Below are positions 1 to 11,301 of a stretch of DNA of 64,000 bases, in pieces (within the stretch, counting starts at the first letter, position 1; each line of letters begins with the position of its first letter). The notes under the pieces were generated by a model. The model worked only from the letters and a program-made list of their open reading frames with translations. It searched no databases and was not told the origin of the DNA. Origin of the DNA: Acidobacteriaceae bacterium (GTDB lineage: Bacteria; Acidobacteriota; Terriglobia; Terriglobales; Acidobacteriaceae); the NCBI GenBank assembly GCA_903642225.1, contig CAHJWI010000014.1, forward strand, positions 1 through 64,000, written 5' to 3'. The translations under genes were made by a program, and so were the position numbers.

Positions 1-1122
1 CTCGAAGACGGGCGCATCTTTCGCGGTAAAGGGTTCGGCGCGCCCGCCGAAGCATCCGGCGAAGTCGTTTTCAACACTGCTCTCACCGGCTACCAGGAGA
101 TCTTCACCGACCCCTCCTACGCCGGCCAGATTGTTGTTCTGACCAACCCTCAAATCGGCAACTACGGCACCACACCGTCGGACGACGAAGGCAAACGCCC
201 ATATATCGAGGGCCTCGTCACCCGCGAGTTTTCCCCGATCTCCTCCAACTGGCGCTCCACCCAGGTCACCGACGAGTACCTCGAGAAGTACAACGTTCCT
301 GTCCTCGCCGAAGTCGACACCCGCGCCATCGTTCGCCACCTGCGCAACAACGGCGTCATGCGCGGCGTGATCAGTACGAAATCCACAAACGCAGATGAAC
401 TCATCGCGCGCGCCAAGTCCATCCCCAAAATGGACGGCACCGACCTAGCCCGCGTCGTCAGCACAAAGCAGACCTACCAGTTCTCCGACGCGAGCCCCAT
501 CAACGAAACTGGCGACAGGTTCCTTCCCCAGCAGATCGAGAACCCCAACCAGATGCACGTCGTCGCCTACGACTTCGGCATCAAGTCCAACATTCTTCGC
601 ATGCTCACCCGCGAGAACTGCCGCGTCACCGTCGTCCCCGCCGAGACTTCCGCCGCCGAAGTCCTGGCCCTCAACCCCGACGGCGTCTTCTTTTCAAACG
701 GCCCCGGCGACCCCGAGCCGCTCGACTACGCCCAGCAGAACGTCCGCGACCTCGCCGGCAAAGCCCCCCTCTTCGGCATCTGCCTCGGCCACCAGATCTT
801 CGGCCTCGCCCTCGGCGGCAAAACCTACAAGCTCAAGTTCGGCCACCACGGCGCCAACCACCCCATCAAAAACCTCGACACCGGCAAGGTCGAAATCACC
901 TCCCAGAACCACAACTATGCCGTCGACCCCACCACTCTTGACGCCACCACCACTGAAGTCACCCACGTCAACCTCAACGACGAAACCGTAGCCGGCCTCA
1001 AACACCGCACCCACCCCATGTTCAGCGTCCAATACCACCCCGAAGCCTCCCCCGGCCCCCACGACTCGCACTACCTCTTCAAAGACTTCCGTAAAATGAT
1101 GGACGAGTGGAGGAAAAGCTGA
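1..1122 (+). CDS. carA: Carbamoyl-phosphate synthase small subunit (5' partial)
   Basis: This is the glutaminase subunit of carbamoyl-phosphate synthase, which passes ammonia from glutamine to CarB for arginine and pyrimidine synthesis. The reading frame is open from base 1. It begins with [13 protein letters not shown], which is near the N-terminus of the family, so only a handful of residues lie outside the window. The N-terminal CarA domain is followed by a class I amidotransferase domain. Its nucleophile is the Cys of GICLGHQ (codon 781-783) and its His-Glu pair lies in [13 protein letters not shown] near the end. The stop codon overlaps the next start by one base (TGATG). carB does not follow directly because a toxin-antitoxin pair sits between the two subunits. 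The product call is secure from motifs and from the later carB. Confidence 0.97.
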   Translation, partial: LEDGRIFRGKGFGAPAEASGEVVFNTALTGYQEIFTDPSYAGQIVVLTNPQIGNYGTTPSDDEGKRPYIEGLVTREFSPISSNWRSTQVTDEYLEKYNVPVLAEVDTRAIVRHLRNNGVMRGVISTKSTNADELIARAKSIPKMDGTDLARVVSTKQTYQFSDASPINETGDRFLPQQIENPNQMHVVAYDFGIKSNILRMLTRENCRVTVVPAETSAAEVLALNPDGVFFSNGPGDPEPLDYAQQNVRDLAGKAPLFGICLGHQIFGLALGGKTYKLKFGHHGANHPIKNLDTGKVEITSQNHNYAVDPTTLDATTTEVTHVNLNDETVAGLKHRTHPMFSVQYHPEASPGPHDSHYLFKDFRKMMDEWRKS

Positions 1123-1364
1123 TGCCCGGAACCACCATGGAAATTGTCCTAAGCGAGGAGCTCAAACAAAGAATCTTCCTCGCTGCGCAATCGCAAAACA
1201 AAACAGCCCTGGTCTTCATTCAGGATGCTCTGTTTACTTACGTCGAAGACATCGAAGATGGCGTTATGGCGGACGTTGCTCTGACTGAAGAGGGCCGTAC
1301 CTTTTTCAGCGCGGAAAGGGAGCACCAGCGTGCCTTGGACGATTCATTACTCGAAGCAAGCTGA
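1122..1364 (+). CDS. Antitoxin of a RelE/ParE-type TA pair (RHH-like)
   Basis: This 80-residue protein starts at the ATG that overlaps the carA stop (TGATG). A start at the next ATG (1137) is also possible. The N-terminus (MEIVLSEELKQRIFLAA) looks like the strand-helix of a ribbon-helix-helix DNA-binding antitoxin. The acidic C-terminal half would be the part that wraps and neutralises the toxin. The following gene begins 35 bases before this one ends, the usual antitoxin-first overlapping arrangement. Such antitoxins typically repress their own operon, but no separate promoter or operator is evident because the gene is coupled to carA. The assignment rests on size, fold pattern and the clear toxin next door. 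Confidence 0.72.
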   Translation: MPGTTMEIVLSEELKQRIFLAAQSQNKTALVFIQDALFTYVEDIEDGVMADVALTEEGRTFFSAEREHQRALDDSLLEAS

Positions 1365-1608
1365 GAAACAGCTGAACAAACTGGGACCTGAAATTGAGCG
1401 CCGCATCAGAACCTTTATGGCGGATCGAATTGCTGTTTTGGAGAAGCCTCGGATCGCTGCGAAGTCACTGAGCGGCCAGTACGAAAGTTTGCTGCGCTAC
1501 CGCGTTAGCGACTACAGGGTCGTGTGTGAAATTCATGATCGGGTGCTGATCATCCTCGTTGTTGCGGTCGCGCATAGGCGCGAGGTCTACCGCGGCACCG
1601 AGATCTAA
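1330..1608 (+). CDS. RelE/ParE family toxin
   Basis: This 92-residue protein starts at GTG 1330 inside the antitoxin gene. It has the RelE/ParE layout: an N-terminal helix pair (residues 8-45), then a beta-rich half with LLRYRVSDYRVVCEI, where the family has R-x-R-x-G-D-Y-R-V-x-Y-x-I, and a closing VVAVAHRREVYR, where the family has V-x-H-R-x-x-V-Y. RelE members cleave mRNA in the ribosomal A site, whereas ParE members poison gyrase. The sequence alone does not decide between them. It ends 25 bases before carB, so toxin production would be tied to transcription of the carbamoyl-phosphate synthase operon. Confidence 0.85.
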   Translation: MPWTIHYSKQAEKQLNKLGPEIERRIRTFMADRIAVLEKPRIAAKSLSGQYESLLRYRVSDYRVVCEIHDRVLIILVVAVAHRREVYRGTEI

Positions 1609-1633
1609 TCAAAGAAGATCGAGAAGCCGCTAA

Positions 1634-4927
<3,294 letters not shown>

Positions 4928-4985
4928 GTCGGTCGGCGGGAATTTAGTTAGCGTCGGGTTCAAGGGAAGCGTCCCAATGCAGAGT

Positions 4986-5003
4986 ACGTGTTCCAGAACA
5001 CGT
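4986..5003. repeat. Perfect 8-bp palindrome between convergent genes
   Basis: ACGTGTTC and GAACACGT flank a two-base centre (CA). The site lies between the 3' end of carB and the 3' end of the convergent membrane-protein gene. There is no T-run on either side, so it looks more like a two-fold protein-binding site than a standard intrinsic terminator, though it could fold in RNA. Its function is unknown. Confidence 0.5.
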
Positions 5004-5038
5004 TCTATTCGGCGAGATGCAAAGCACTAAGGCGAGCA

Positions 5039-5521
5039 CTACTCCGCCGTCTTGCCCACCTTAGCTCCCACCGCATACCCAATCATCGCCAGCGGCACCC
5101 ACGTCCCAATCAGCACGCCATCCCCGCCCATCAGCCCGCTATTCCGGTCGATGGAAAAGAAGGTTCGCCACAATTTATCGATAGCGCCGCACCCATCACA
5201 AAGCCCCGCGCCCGTCGGCAGGTCCAGCACATACACACATACAATCGCAAAGGTAATCAGCCCGCTGATCCACACATTGTTTGCGATCGTGTCGGTCCGT
5301 GCTCGCCCGGCTACAAACCCTGCCGCCATCGGCGCCAGGAACACGGCCAGCGTGCACAGCGACTTCGGCACTGCAGATTCCGGATCGGGCTCCGTCAGTG
5401 CGAACCCACCCACCACAATCGCCATCACCAGCACCGCAAAAAAAGTATGCAGCACAAACCACCCAGCCTCTTTCATCAGCTGGTTTGTCGTCTTATTTCC
5501 GCGTATCTCTACCGCTTCCAT
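5039..5521 (-). CDS. Small integral membrane protein, unknown function
   Basis: This 160-residue protein has four likely membrane segments: about residues 20-42 (GWFVLHTFFAVLVMAIVVGG), 55-72 (LCTLAVFLAPMAAGFVAG), 83-101 (VWISGLITFAIVCVYVLDL) and 138-155 (GVLIGTWVPLAMIGYAVGA). Between segments three and four are two close cysteines (LCDGCG), which could form a disulfide or bind metal. I do not recognise the family. It is convergent with carB. The ATG at 5521 has no Shine-Dalgarno sequence but has a TAAGGT hexamer six bases upstream, consistent with a leaderless message. Confidence 0.75.
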   Translation of the reverse strand: MEAVEIRGNKTTNQLMKEAGWFVLHTFFAVLVMAIVVGGFALTEPDPESAVPKSLCTLAVFLAPMAAGFVAGRARTDTIANNVWISGLITFAIVCVYVLDLPTGAGLCDGCGAIDKLWRTFFSIDRNSGLMGGDGVLIGTWVPLAMIGYAVGAKVGKTAE

Positions 5522-5527
5522 GCCAAT

Positions 5528-5533
5528 ACCTTA
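5528..5533 (-). promoter_or_regulatory. Candidate leaderless -10 element
   Basis: On the minus strand TAAGGT lies exactly six bases before the ATG of the small membrane protein gene. That places the expected transcription start on the start codon. No convincing -35 was seen. Confidence 0.45.
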
Positions 5534-5569
5534 GCCGCTCGCTACTAAATCGCAAAGCATGATTTACGC

Positions 5570-5575
5570 GATAAT
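5570..5575 (+). promoter_or_regulatory. Candidate leaderless -10 element
   Basis: GATAAT lies six bases before the ATG of the DHDPS-like gene, putting the predicted transcription start at the ATG. A GAAGG sits between them but is too close to the start for normal Shine-Dalgarno spacing. The -35 region is weak. Confidence 0.45.
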
Positions 5576-5581
5576 GAAGGC

Positions 5582-6658
5582 ATGTTGCTCGAAGGTGTAC
5601 ACGTCCCAATCACCACCCCGTTCTACCCCGACGGGCGCGTCTACCTCCGCAAGCTCGAGCACAACGTCCGCCGCCTCTCGCTCACGCCAGTCAGCGGCCT
5701 CATCGCCCTCGGCCCCAACAGCGAATACACCAGCCTCTCGACCGACGAAAAGCGGACTATTCTTGCCGCAACCGCCGATACGGCAGCCCCGGAAAAAGTC
5801 CTTATCGCCGGCATCAGCGAGGCCGGCGTTCAACCCGCGCTTGAGCTTGCCGACTACGCCGCCGCACACCTCTTTGACGCAGTCCTGCTCGCCGCCCCCG
5901 CTGCCATCGACATCCCTTTTTGGCACAGTGGCCCGCAGGCCGGCGAGCCCACCACTGAACTGCTCACCTGGTTCCGCAGCATCGCTGACCGTAGCCCCCT
6001 GCCTATACTCCTCGCCAGCCATGCTGCGGGTGGCGAACTCCCTGTCTTAACCGTTGCTGCACTCGCACATCATCCAAACATCCTCGGTCTGCTGGAACAA
6101 TCCACTCACATCAGCCGCGTCGCCGCACTCCGCCAGGCAACTGCCGGCATTCAACGAACCAGCACCACCACCGTCACGTTCACCGCTGCCACCACTCGCA
6201 TGCTGCAACCGCCGCCACCGGCGCCCACCGGGAACCTGCTCAGCGCAGAGTCACTAGCGACCGGCGGTACAGCTGTCGCCATCCCACCATCCACCCCGGC
6301 TCTTAAAACCCGCACCAAGCAAACAGGATTTCAGCTCCTGTGGAGCCACGCCGCAGAGAGCATAGCTGCCTTCCGCGCCGGGGCGTCCGCCGTCGCACCT
6401 GCGGCTGCAGCTTCTGTCCCCGGTGCAGTCTTTGAGATCTGGGCCGCCTGGAAAGACGGAGACACCGCACTGATGCATGAAAAAGAGCAGCGCGTGACCA
6501 CCGCCGAAGCCTATCTTCTGCAGCAGGGCGTTCCTGCTATCAAGGCTGCAGCAGAACTTTCCGGCTACTTTGGAGGCCGCCCCCGCCTGCCGCAACTTCC
6601 ACCCACAGCTCAAATCCAGGATCATATCGCCGCGATCCTCGACGGTATGCGCAGCTGA
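5582..6658 (+). CDS. DapA/NanA-fold (DHDPS family) protein lacking catalytic residues
   Basis: The protein has 358 residues. Its N-terminus (MLLEGVHVPITTPFYPDGRVYLRKLEHNVR) and the GPNSEYTSLSTDEK segment place it in the dihydrodipicolinate synthase/N-acetylneuraminate lyase (beta/alpha)8 family. The family's G-T-T-G-E motif reads G-P-N-S-E here. The segment LPILLASHAAGGELP aligns with PVILYNVPGRTG, so the catalytic Tyr is replaced. HHPNILGLLEQS aligns with HPNIVGIKEAS, so the Schiff-base Lys is a Leu. It is also about 60 residues longer than usual, with a Thr/Pro-rich insertion near residues 185-235. An ordinary class I aldolase reaction is therefore unlikely. It may be a diverged enzyme or a non-enzymatic binding protein. 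It stands alone between an unrelated membrane protein and the Tol-Pal operon. Confidence 0.8.
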   Translation: MLLEGVHVPITTPFYPDGRVYLRKLEHNVRRLSLTPVSGLIALGPNSEYTSLSTDEKRTILAATADTAAPEKVLIAGISEAGVQPALELADYAAAHLFDAVLLAAPAAIDIPFWHSGPQAGEPTTELLTWFRSIADRSPLPILLASHAAGGELPVLTVAALAHHPNILGLLEQSTHISRVAALRQATAGIQRTSTTTVTFTAATTRMLQPPPPAPTGNLLSAESLATGGTAVAIPPSTPALKTRTKQTGFQLLWSHAAESIAAFRAGASAVAPAAAASVPGAVFEIWAAWKDGDTALMHEKEQRVTTAEAYLLQQGVPAIKAAAELSGYFGGRPRLPQLPPTAQIQDHIAAILDGMRS

Positions 6659-6704
6659 CCTACCCTCGTGGGTTTTACGGCCATTCGCATAGCCGCTGAA
6701 CCAC

Positions 6705-7718
6705 CTATCGACGCGTGACGCCACCCAGGTCCGCCAGCCGGGCCCTTGCCTGCGATGCTTCCGGCGAATTCGGATATCGCGCTATCAGCGACCTCAGTTC
6801 GCGCGTCCCACCCGCAGTGTCCTTCAGCGCCAACAAGGCCTGAGCCTTCCGCAACTGCGCCGCAGGAATCTTTGCGTTTCCCGGAAAGCCTTCAATTACC
6901 TTGTCGTACTGTCTCGTCGCCGGCCCAAAATCCTTCGACTTCATCAGCAGCTCGCCGAGGTAGAAATGCGCATTCCCCGCCAGGCTGTTATCCGGGTAAA
7001 AACGGATCACGTCCTGAAACTCCGCCTTGGCTAACTCGTACTTTGCGCCGCTATAATCGCCGTACGCCGTCTGGTACAGGTCCGTCACCGGCGGTGCACT
7101 TCCAGCACCTGCCGCGGCTCCCGCACCTGCGGCAATCGCTGTTCCTCCCTCCGCCCCTGGATCTTGCGGAAAGCCCGGCGGTGGTGCAGCAGCACGAGAT
7201 ACTCGAGCCGATGCCCGGGGTACAGCCGCCGCGTCCCCCTGGACTTCCTGCGGTCCAGAGGCAGCTCCAGATAAAGGCGCAGAATCAACTCGCGCCCCCA
7301 TGCTTTGCTGGGTGTTCTGCACATCCGCCAGGCCCTTCTCAATCCGTTGCAGCCGCGCCTTCAACTCATCCAGGCTGTCGTTCAGGCTCTGCACCTGTCC
7401 GCTCACCTGATCAAGTTTTGCTCCGTTCGCCTCTGTACCGGCACCCAATTTGCCCTGCAGCGCCTGCACCGTCACACTCATCCGGTTCACGCTGTCTGCT
7501 GTCTGCTGCACCAGGTCTCGCATCACGCCCATGCGTTCGTCGTTGCTCTGCTGCAGCCGCGCCACAGCATCCTGCAACTGCTGCACCTGTGTCTGCAGCT
7601 GCACCATCTCTTTACTTACGGCAAAGGCCCGCGGCACAGGCATCAGCATGGCCGCGCACATGGCTAAAACACGAAAAGCGCCGCCACCCGGCGTGGAGCG
7701 AAGAAGGGAACTGGGCAT
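6705..7718 (-). CDS. cpoB: Cell division coordinator CpoB / YbgF-like periplasmic TPR protein
   Basis: This 337-residue exported protein is the last gene of the Tol-Pal operon. A signal peptide (residues 1-33, ending PRAFA) is followed by a long coiled coil (about 36-130, heptads rich in Gln, Leu and Val). That resembles the YbgF trimerisation helix but is longer than in E. coli. A Pro/Ala/Gly-rich linker leads to about three tetratricopeptide repeats (about 215-330). These include AKYELAKAEFQDVIRFYPDNSLAGNA and the closing LIARYPNSPEASQARARL. In Proteobacteria CpoB links peptidoglycan synthesis with outer-membrane constriction through TolA and PBP1B. The role here is inferred from sequence and position. 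Confidence 0.9.
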   Translation of the reverse strand: MPSSLLRSTPGGGAFRVLAMCAAMLMPVPRAFAVSKEMVQLQTQVQQLQDAVARLQQSNDERMGVMRDLVQQTADSVNRMSVTVQALQGKLGAGTEANGAKLDQVSGQVQSLNDSLDELKARLQRIEKGLADVQNTQQSMGARVDSAPLSGAASGPQEVQGDAAAVPRASARVSRAAAPPPGFPQDPGAEGGTAIAAGAGAAAGAGSAPPVTDLYQTAYGDYSGAKYELAKAEFQDVIRFYPDNSLAGNAHFYLGELLMKSKDFGPATRQYDKVIEGFPGNAKIPAAQLRKAQALLALKDTAGGTRELRSLIARYPNSPEASQARARLADLGGVTRR

Positions 7719-7837
7719 AACAGCAACTCCTCAAAGCAAGAAACGCGCCTGACTCCTAAGCCCGGTAAAGTCACTCACCCACCGGCCGTGCAGCCCTGAC
7801 CGCAACATCCACGACCAGGGTGCCACTGCTGTCGGCG

Positions 7838-8608
7838 CTACCGGTCCAAGTTAAACTGCGCCCGCCGGTTTTCGGCGTAGCACGCAGCCGTCGCCTCCGT
7901 GCAGAACTGCTTCTCCTTGCCATAGCTCACCACACGAACGCGCCCTGGTGCCACACCCGCTGCCACTAGCGCCTCCTTTACTGCGTTCGCCCGGTTCTCG
8001 CCCAGCGCCAGGTTGTATTCCGCGCTGCCACGCTCATCGCAGTAGCCGCCAATGGTCACCCGCACCGCGCTGTGCGCCGACAAAAAGCTCGCCGCCGCGG
8101 CCGAGGCGCTCTGCGCCTTGCCATCCAGGTCATAGCTGTCATACCCGAAGTACACATCCTGCACCGCCGCATGAAATGCCGCATCGGTGCCCATGTCGCC
8201 ATTCAGGTTGCTGCTCGCGCCTGTGTCGCCGCTCGGTGCCACAGGCACGCGAACAGTAACGCGAACGCTTGCGTCCATCGTGCCTCCGTCACCTTTTGCG
8301 ACCAGGTGGAAGTTGGTCGAAGCCGAAGGCGTTACAGTCTGCGTCCCGCTGGGGTTCACAGCACCGATTCCTTCAATCGAAACGGCGGTGGCGTTCGTCG
8401 TGCGCCAGTTCAGCACAACACTTTGCCCCTGGTCGATTGCAACCGGATCGGCACTGATCGTCGCCGTCGGCGTCACACCAGAATCGATCGCCGGTGCCAT
8501 CGGCGCCGCCGCCGCCTTCTTGTGCTTACAACCTGCCAAACTACCCGCCAGCATCAACGCCAACACAGCCGCGCCACTCCGCCTATAACTCAAGGAACTC
8601 CGCTTCAT
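7838..8608 (-). CDS. pal: Peptidoglycan-associated lipoprotein Pal
   Basis: This 256-residue outer-membrane lipoprotein anchors the envelope to peptidoglycan as part of Tol-Pal. The chosen start (MKRSSLSYRR) gives a lipoprotein signal whose lipobox LAGC puts the lipidated Cys at residue 27. A start six codons earlier is possible but lengthens the n-region. Residues 45-120 look like an extra beta-sandwich domain (TATISADPVAIDQGQSVVLN), not found in E. coli Pal. The C-terminal OmpA-like domain has VRVTIGGYCDERGSAEYNLALGENRA, the peptidoglycan-binding motif, and ends CYAENRRAQFNLDR. It lies between tolB and cpoB in the usual order. Confidence 0.95.
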   Translation of the reverse strand: MKRSSLSYRRSGAAVLALMLAGSLAGCKHKKAAAAPMAPAIDSGVTPTATISADPVAIDQGQSVVLNWRTTNATAVSIEGIGAVNPSGTQTVTPSASTNFHLVAKGDGGTMDASVRVTVRVPVAPSGDTGASSNLNGDMGTDAAFHAAVQDVYFGYDSYDLDGKAQSASAAAASFLSAHSAVRVTIGGYCDERGSAEYNLALGENRANAVKEALVAAGVAPGRVRVVSYGKEKQFCTEATAACYAENRRAQFNLDR

Positions 8609-8677
8609 CTCCACCCTCCACTCCATCCGTGTCGTTCATTCCATCCTACGACCGCCATCGGCAACAACAACCAGCGC

Positions 8678-10003
8678 CTACTTGAAGCTCCAGTTCGGCA
8701 TGTCGCCACCCGCCAATTTGTGCTTGCCCGTGCCATCCGCCAGCATCGTCCAAACCTGTCCGCGAGCACCGCTGCCTACAGCAAACGCAACATGTCGCCC
8801 ATCCGGCGACCAGGTCGGAAAATCACACTGTCCCAGGCCATTCGTCAGCTGAATCCATTTCTTGCTGGCAACATCCATCACGTAGATGTCTTGTCCACCC
8901 GGCGCACCTGGACCATATTTCCGGTTCCACGCAAACGCCAGGAACTGACCGTTTGGCGACCACGACACACTTGTTGCGTATCCACCATCTGTCATGCGCT
9001 GCACGTTGGCACCATCGGCATCCATCGTGTACATCTGCGGTAAGCCTGTGCGTCCGCTGATCCACGCCATCTGCGATCCCGTCTTTGGATTCCACGACGG
9101 CGACACATCCGGTCCCTTGTAGTTCGTCACCCGGTGCGCTCCGTTGCCACTCGCATCCGCAACATAAATCTCCGGGTCCCCCGACTTACTGGAACTCCAA
9201 GCTAGTTGACCTCCCGGCGACCAAGCAGGGGCAATGTTCGTCCCGGCCTGCGGCGCAAAGCTCACCATCCGCCCCAGCAGCAAGGAATACATCTTGATCT
9301 GGAAGCCGTACTTGTCCAGGGAAGCGAAGGCTACCCGCGAATTGTCTGGGCTCACTCGGGGTGACAGGGCAATGCCGCCCAGGCGGGTTACCGCGTGCGG
9401 ATTCGCACCGTCGTAATCCATTGCCCAGATCTCCTTTACGCCACCGCCCGCATGCACGTAGTAGATCTTCGTCTCCGCAATGCCCGCAACTCCGCCGCCC
9501 AGCCGCAAAATGATCTCGTCCGCAAACCGGTGCGCCATCATCCGCGCCGCGGCATCGTCTGCTACATCGGTGTACTGCTTCCCAATCACCTGTGGGTACT
9601 GTGCATTGTGGGTGTCGAACACATACGCATTTACCGCGGCCTTTCCACCTTGCGCCGTGAACGAACCAAACGCCACATACGCCGCTGCCGTCGCTCCGCC
9701 TCCCCACGCTGCAAGGTCCACCTGCTTGGGCCCAGCCGGTTCCGCCTGTGGCTGCATGCTCTTGGCCACAACGTCGAACACGCCCGCATTCTTTAGATCG
9801 CTCTCCAGCACGCTGTCGAACGTCTGCTTCAGCGGTGCAGCCTCACCAACTTCCGCATGGAATCCAGCCGCCGCTATCCGCACACGGTCCGCACCCTTGT
9901 TTGTGCCGGTAAATACCGTATCCTGCGCACGCACAGAACCCACCGCCGTCACTGCCAGCACCGCACTCCAGCGCCACCACTTGAAAATCCGCATCACTAG
10001 CAT
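8678..10003 (-). CDS. tolB: Tol-Pal system beta-propeller protein TolB
   Basis: This periplasmic protein of about 441 residues carries an N-terminal signal (IFKWWRWSAVLAVTAVGSVRAQ), a TolB N-terminal alpha/beta domain to about residue 170, and then a six-bladed propeller of repeats. These include ALSPRVSPDNSRVAFAS, NIAPAWSPGGQLAWSSS, DVSPSWNPKTGSQMAWIS, ATSVSWSPNGQFLAFAW and DFPTWSPDGRHVAFA. TolB cycles between Pal and the TolA-TolQ-TolR motor. Several in-frame ATGs sit at the 5' end (10027, 10003, 9994). I chose 10003 because it leaves a compact signal peptide, but no Shine-Dalgarno sequence decides between them. Confidence 0.93.
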   Translation of the reverse strand: MLVMRIFKWWRWSAVLAVTAVGSVRAQDTVFTGTNKGADRVRIAAAGFHAEVGEAAPLKQTFDSVLESDLKNAGVFDVVAKSMQPQAEPAGPKQVDLAAWGGGATAAAYVAFGSFTAQGGKAAVNAYVFDTHNAQYPQVIGKQYTDVADDAAARMMAHRFADEIILRLGGGVAGIAETKIYYVHAGGGVKEIWAMDYDGANPHAVTRLGGIALSPRVSPDNSRVAFASLDKYGFQIKMYSLLLGRMVSFAPQAGTNIAPAWSPGGQLAWSSSKSGDPEIYVADASGNGAHRVTNYKGPDVSPSWNPKTGSQMAWISGRTGLPQMYTMDADGANVQRMTDGGYATSVSWSPNGQFLAFAWNRKYGPGAPGGQDIYVMDVASKKWIQLTNGLGQCDFPTWSPDGRHVAFAVGSGARGQVWTMLADGTGKHKLAGGDMPNWSFK

Positions 10004-10077
10004 GGTAGACGCCCGCAATAGCCTCATCGCGATCAAAGCGGCTATAGACGTACCAACCGCGCCACCCGGCGGGCCAG

Positions 10078-10869
10078 CTATCCCTGCGGCTCAAAGTAAT
10101 ACTGCACGGTGATGTAGCTTCCGCTATATGCATCCGGCAGCGGCCCCAGGGTATCGATCCGCTCCAGCGCACGCACCGCACTCTGGTCCAGCGTCCGGTC
10201 CCCGCTCGACTGCACAATCCGCACATCCCCCGGTACACCCTCGCGATCGATGCGAAACGTGAGATACACCCTGCGCCCCTGCGCGTTTGCATCCAGAGAC
10301 TGCGTCAGCCACTGCTGAGAAATCTTCGCATTCATCGCCCGCACGTAGTACCCGAACCGGTCGCCAAAACTCTGGTCCGTCACGTTGATGGCCGACGTTC
10401 CCACAGAGTTCTTCACCGCCTGCATGGCGATCCGCACGCCACTTGTCTGTCCGCTCGTCACACGGTTCGTCGGCTTCGGTGGTGGCTCGCTCGCAACCTT
10501 CGGCGGCGCGTACGTCGGCTGCGGCGCCACCTTCTTGGGCGGTGTCCTCTTCTCTGGAACCGGCACGGCCCTCGGCTCCGGTGGCGGCTCCACGGCTGCT
10601 TTCTTCACCGGCGGTGCCACACTTGGGGTCTCGCTCGCCAGCACACTATCTTCCCTGGGCTTCACGCGCGGCGGCAGCGGCAAGGAACTCACCATCGTCG
10701 CCTGCACCGCGCCGGCCTGGGCCTGCAGGTCGCCCCAGTTGGCCTCGTGCCGGTGATCTAGCCAGCCTGCGCCAAAAATCCCGCCCAGCACAATCGCATG
10801 CAGCACCACGGCAGCGGCCACATCACGCGCACCCCGTGTTGTCCGCACCTTCATGCGCTCGCTCACCAT
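10078..10869 (-). CDS. tolA: TolA/TonB-type periplasm-spanning energy transducer
   Basis: This 263-residue protein sits in the TolA slot, four bases after tolR. It has one N-terminal membrane helix (about residues 15-36, ARDVAAAVVLHAIVLGGIFGAGW). A Pro/Lys/Glu-rich extended region (about 60-135) would cross the periplasm. The C-terminal domain (about 170-263) is of TonB/TolA type (VYLTFRIDREGVPGDVRIVQSSGDRTLDQSAVRALERI). The domain resembles TonB_C more than E. coli TolA domain III. Assignment as TolA therefore rests on operon position. It should couple the TolQR proton motor to TolB-Pal. Confidence 0.85.
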   Translation of the reverse strand: MVSERMKVRTTRGARDVAAAVVLHAIVLGGIFGAGWLDHRHEANWGDLQAQAGAVQATMVSSLPLPPRVKPREDSVLASETPSVAPPVKKAAVEPPPEPRAVPVPEKRTPPKKVAPQPTYAPPKVASEPPPKPTNRVTSGQTSGVRIAMQAVKNSVGTSAINVTDQSFGDRFGYYVRAMNAKISQQWLTQSLDANAQGRRVYLTFRIDREGVPGDVRIVQSSGDRTLDQSAVRALERIDTLGPLPDAYSGSYITVQYYFEPQG

Positions 10870-10872
10870 GCG

Positions 10873-11298
10873 TTACCTGCCGCCAGCTGTGCCCTCGTAC
10901 GGCCTGGTCACAATCGAGATGTTTGTTACGCCGCCGCGCTTCACCGCGTCCATCACGTTCGCAATTGCCTCAAACGGCACCTTGCCATCGGCTCGAAGAT
11001 AAATCACCTTGTGCGCTGCATCGCCACCCTGCGCCTTCAGCAAGTCCGGCAGCTGCTCCAGGTTCACCGGCCTGTCCTGAAGGAACACTCTCTGCTCTGC
11101 GTCAATCGTTACCACACTGCGCTCATCGGTCAGCTGGTTCACGCTCTTCGTCTGCGGCACCGCTACCTCGATCCCGCTCTGCAGCACTGGTGCCGTCAGC
11201 ATAAAGATCAGCAGCAGCACCAGCACCACGTCCACCAGGGGAGTGATGTTGATCTCCGCCAGGCTCGTCTGTGTCCGGCCTCCGCTGCTGAACGCCAT
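10873..11298 (-). CDS. tolR: Biopolymer transport protein TolR/ExbD
   Basis: This 141-residue inner-membrane motor protein has a short cytoplasmic start and one transmembrane helix, INITPLVDVVLVLLLIFMLT. The Asp in PLVDVV is the proton-path carboxylate conserved in TolR and ExbD. The periplasmic domain follows and ends around FEAIANVMDAVKRGGVTNISIVT. It lies three bases after tolQ and three bases before tolA, so the three are probably co-translated. Confidence 0.94.
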   Translation of the reverse strand: MAFSSGGRTQTSLAEINITPLVDVVLVLLLIFMLTAPVLQSGIEVAVPQTKSVNQLTDERSVVTIDAEQRVFLQDRPVNLEQLPDLLKAQGGDAAHKVIYLRADGKVPFEAIANVMDAVKRGGVTNISIVTRPYEGTAGGR

Positions 11299-11301
11299 CG
11301 C

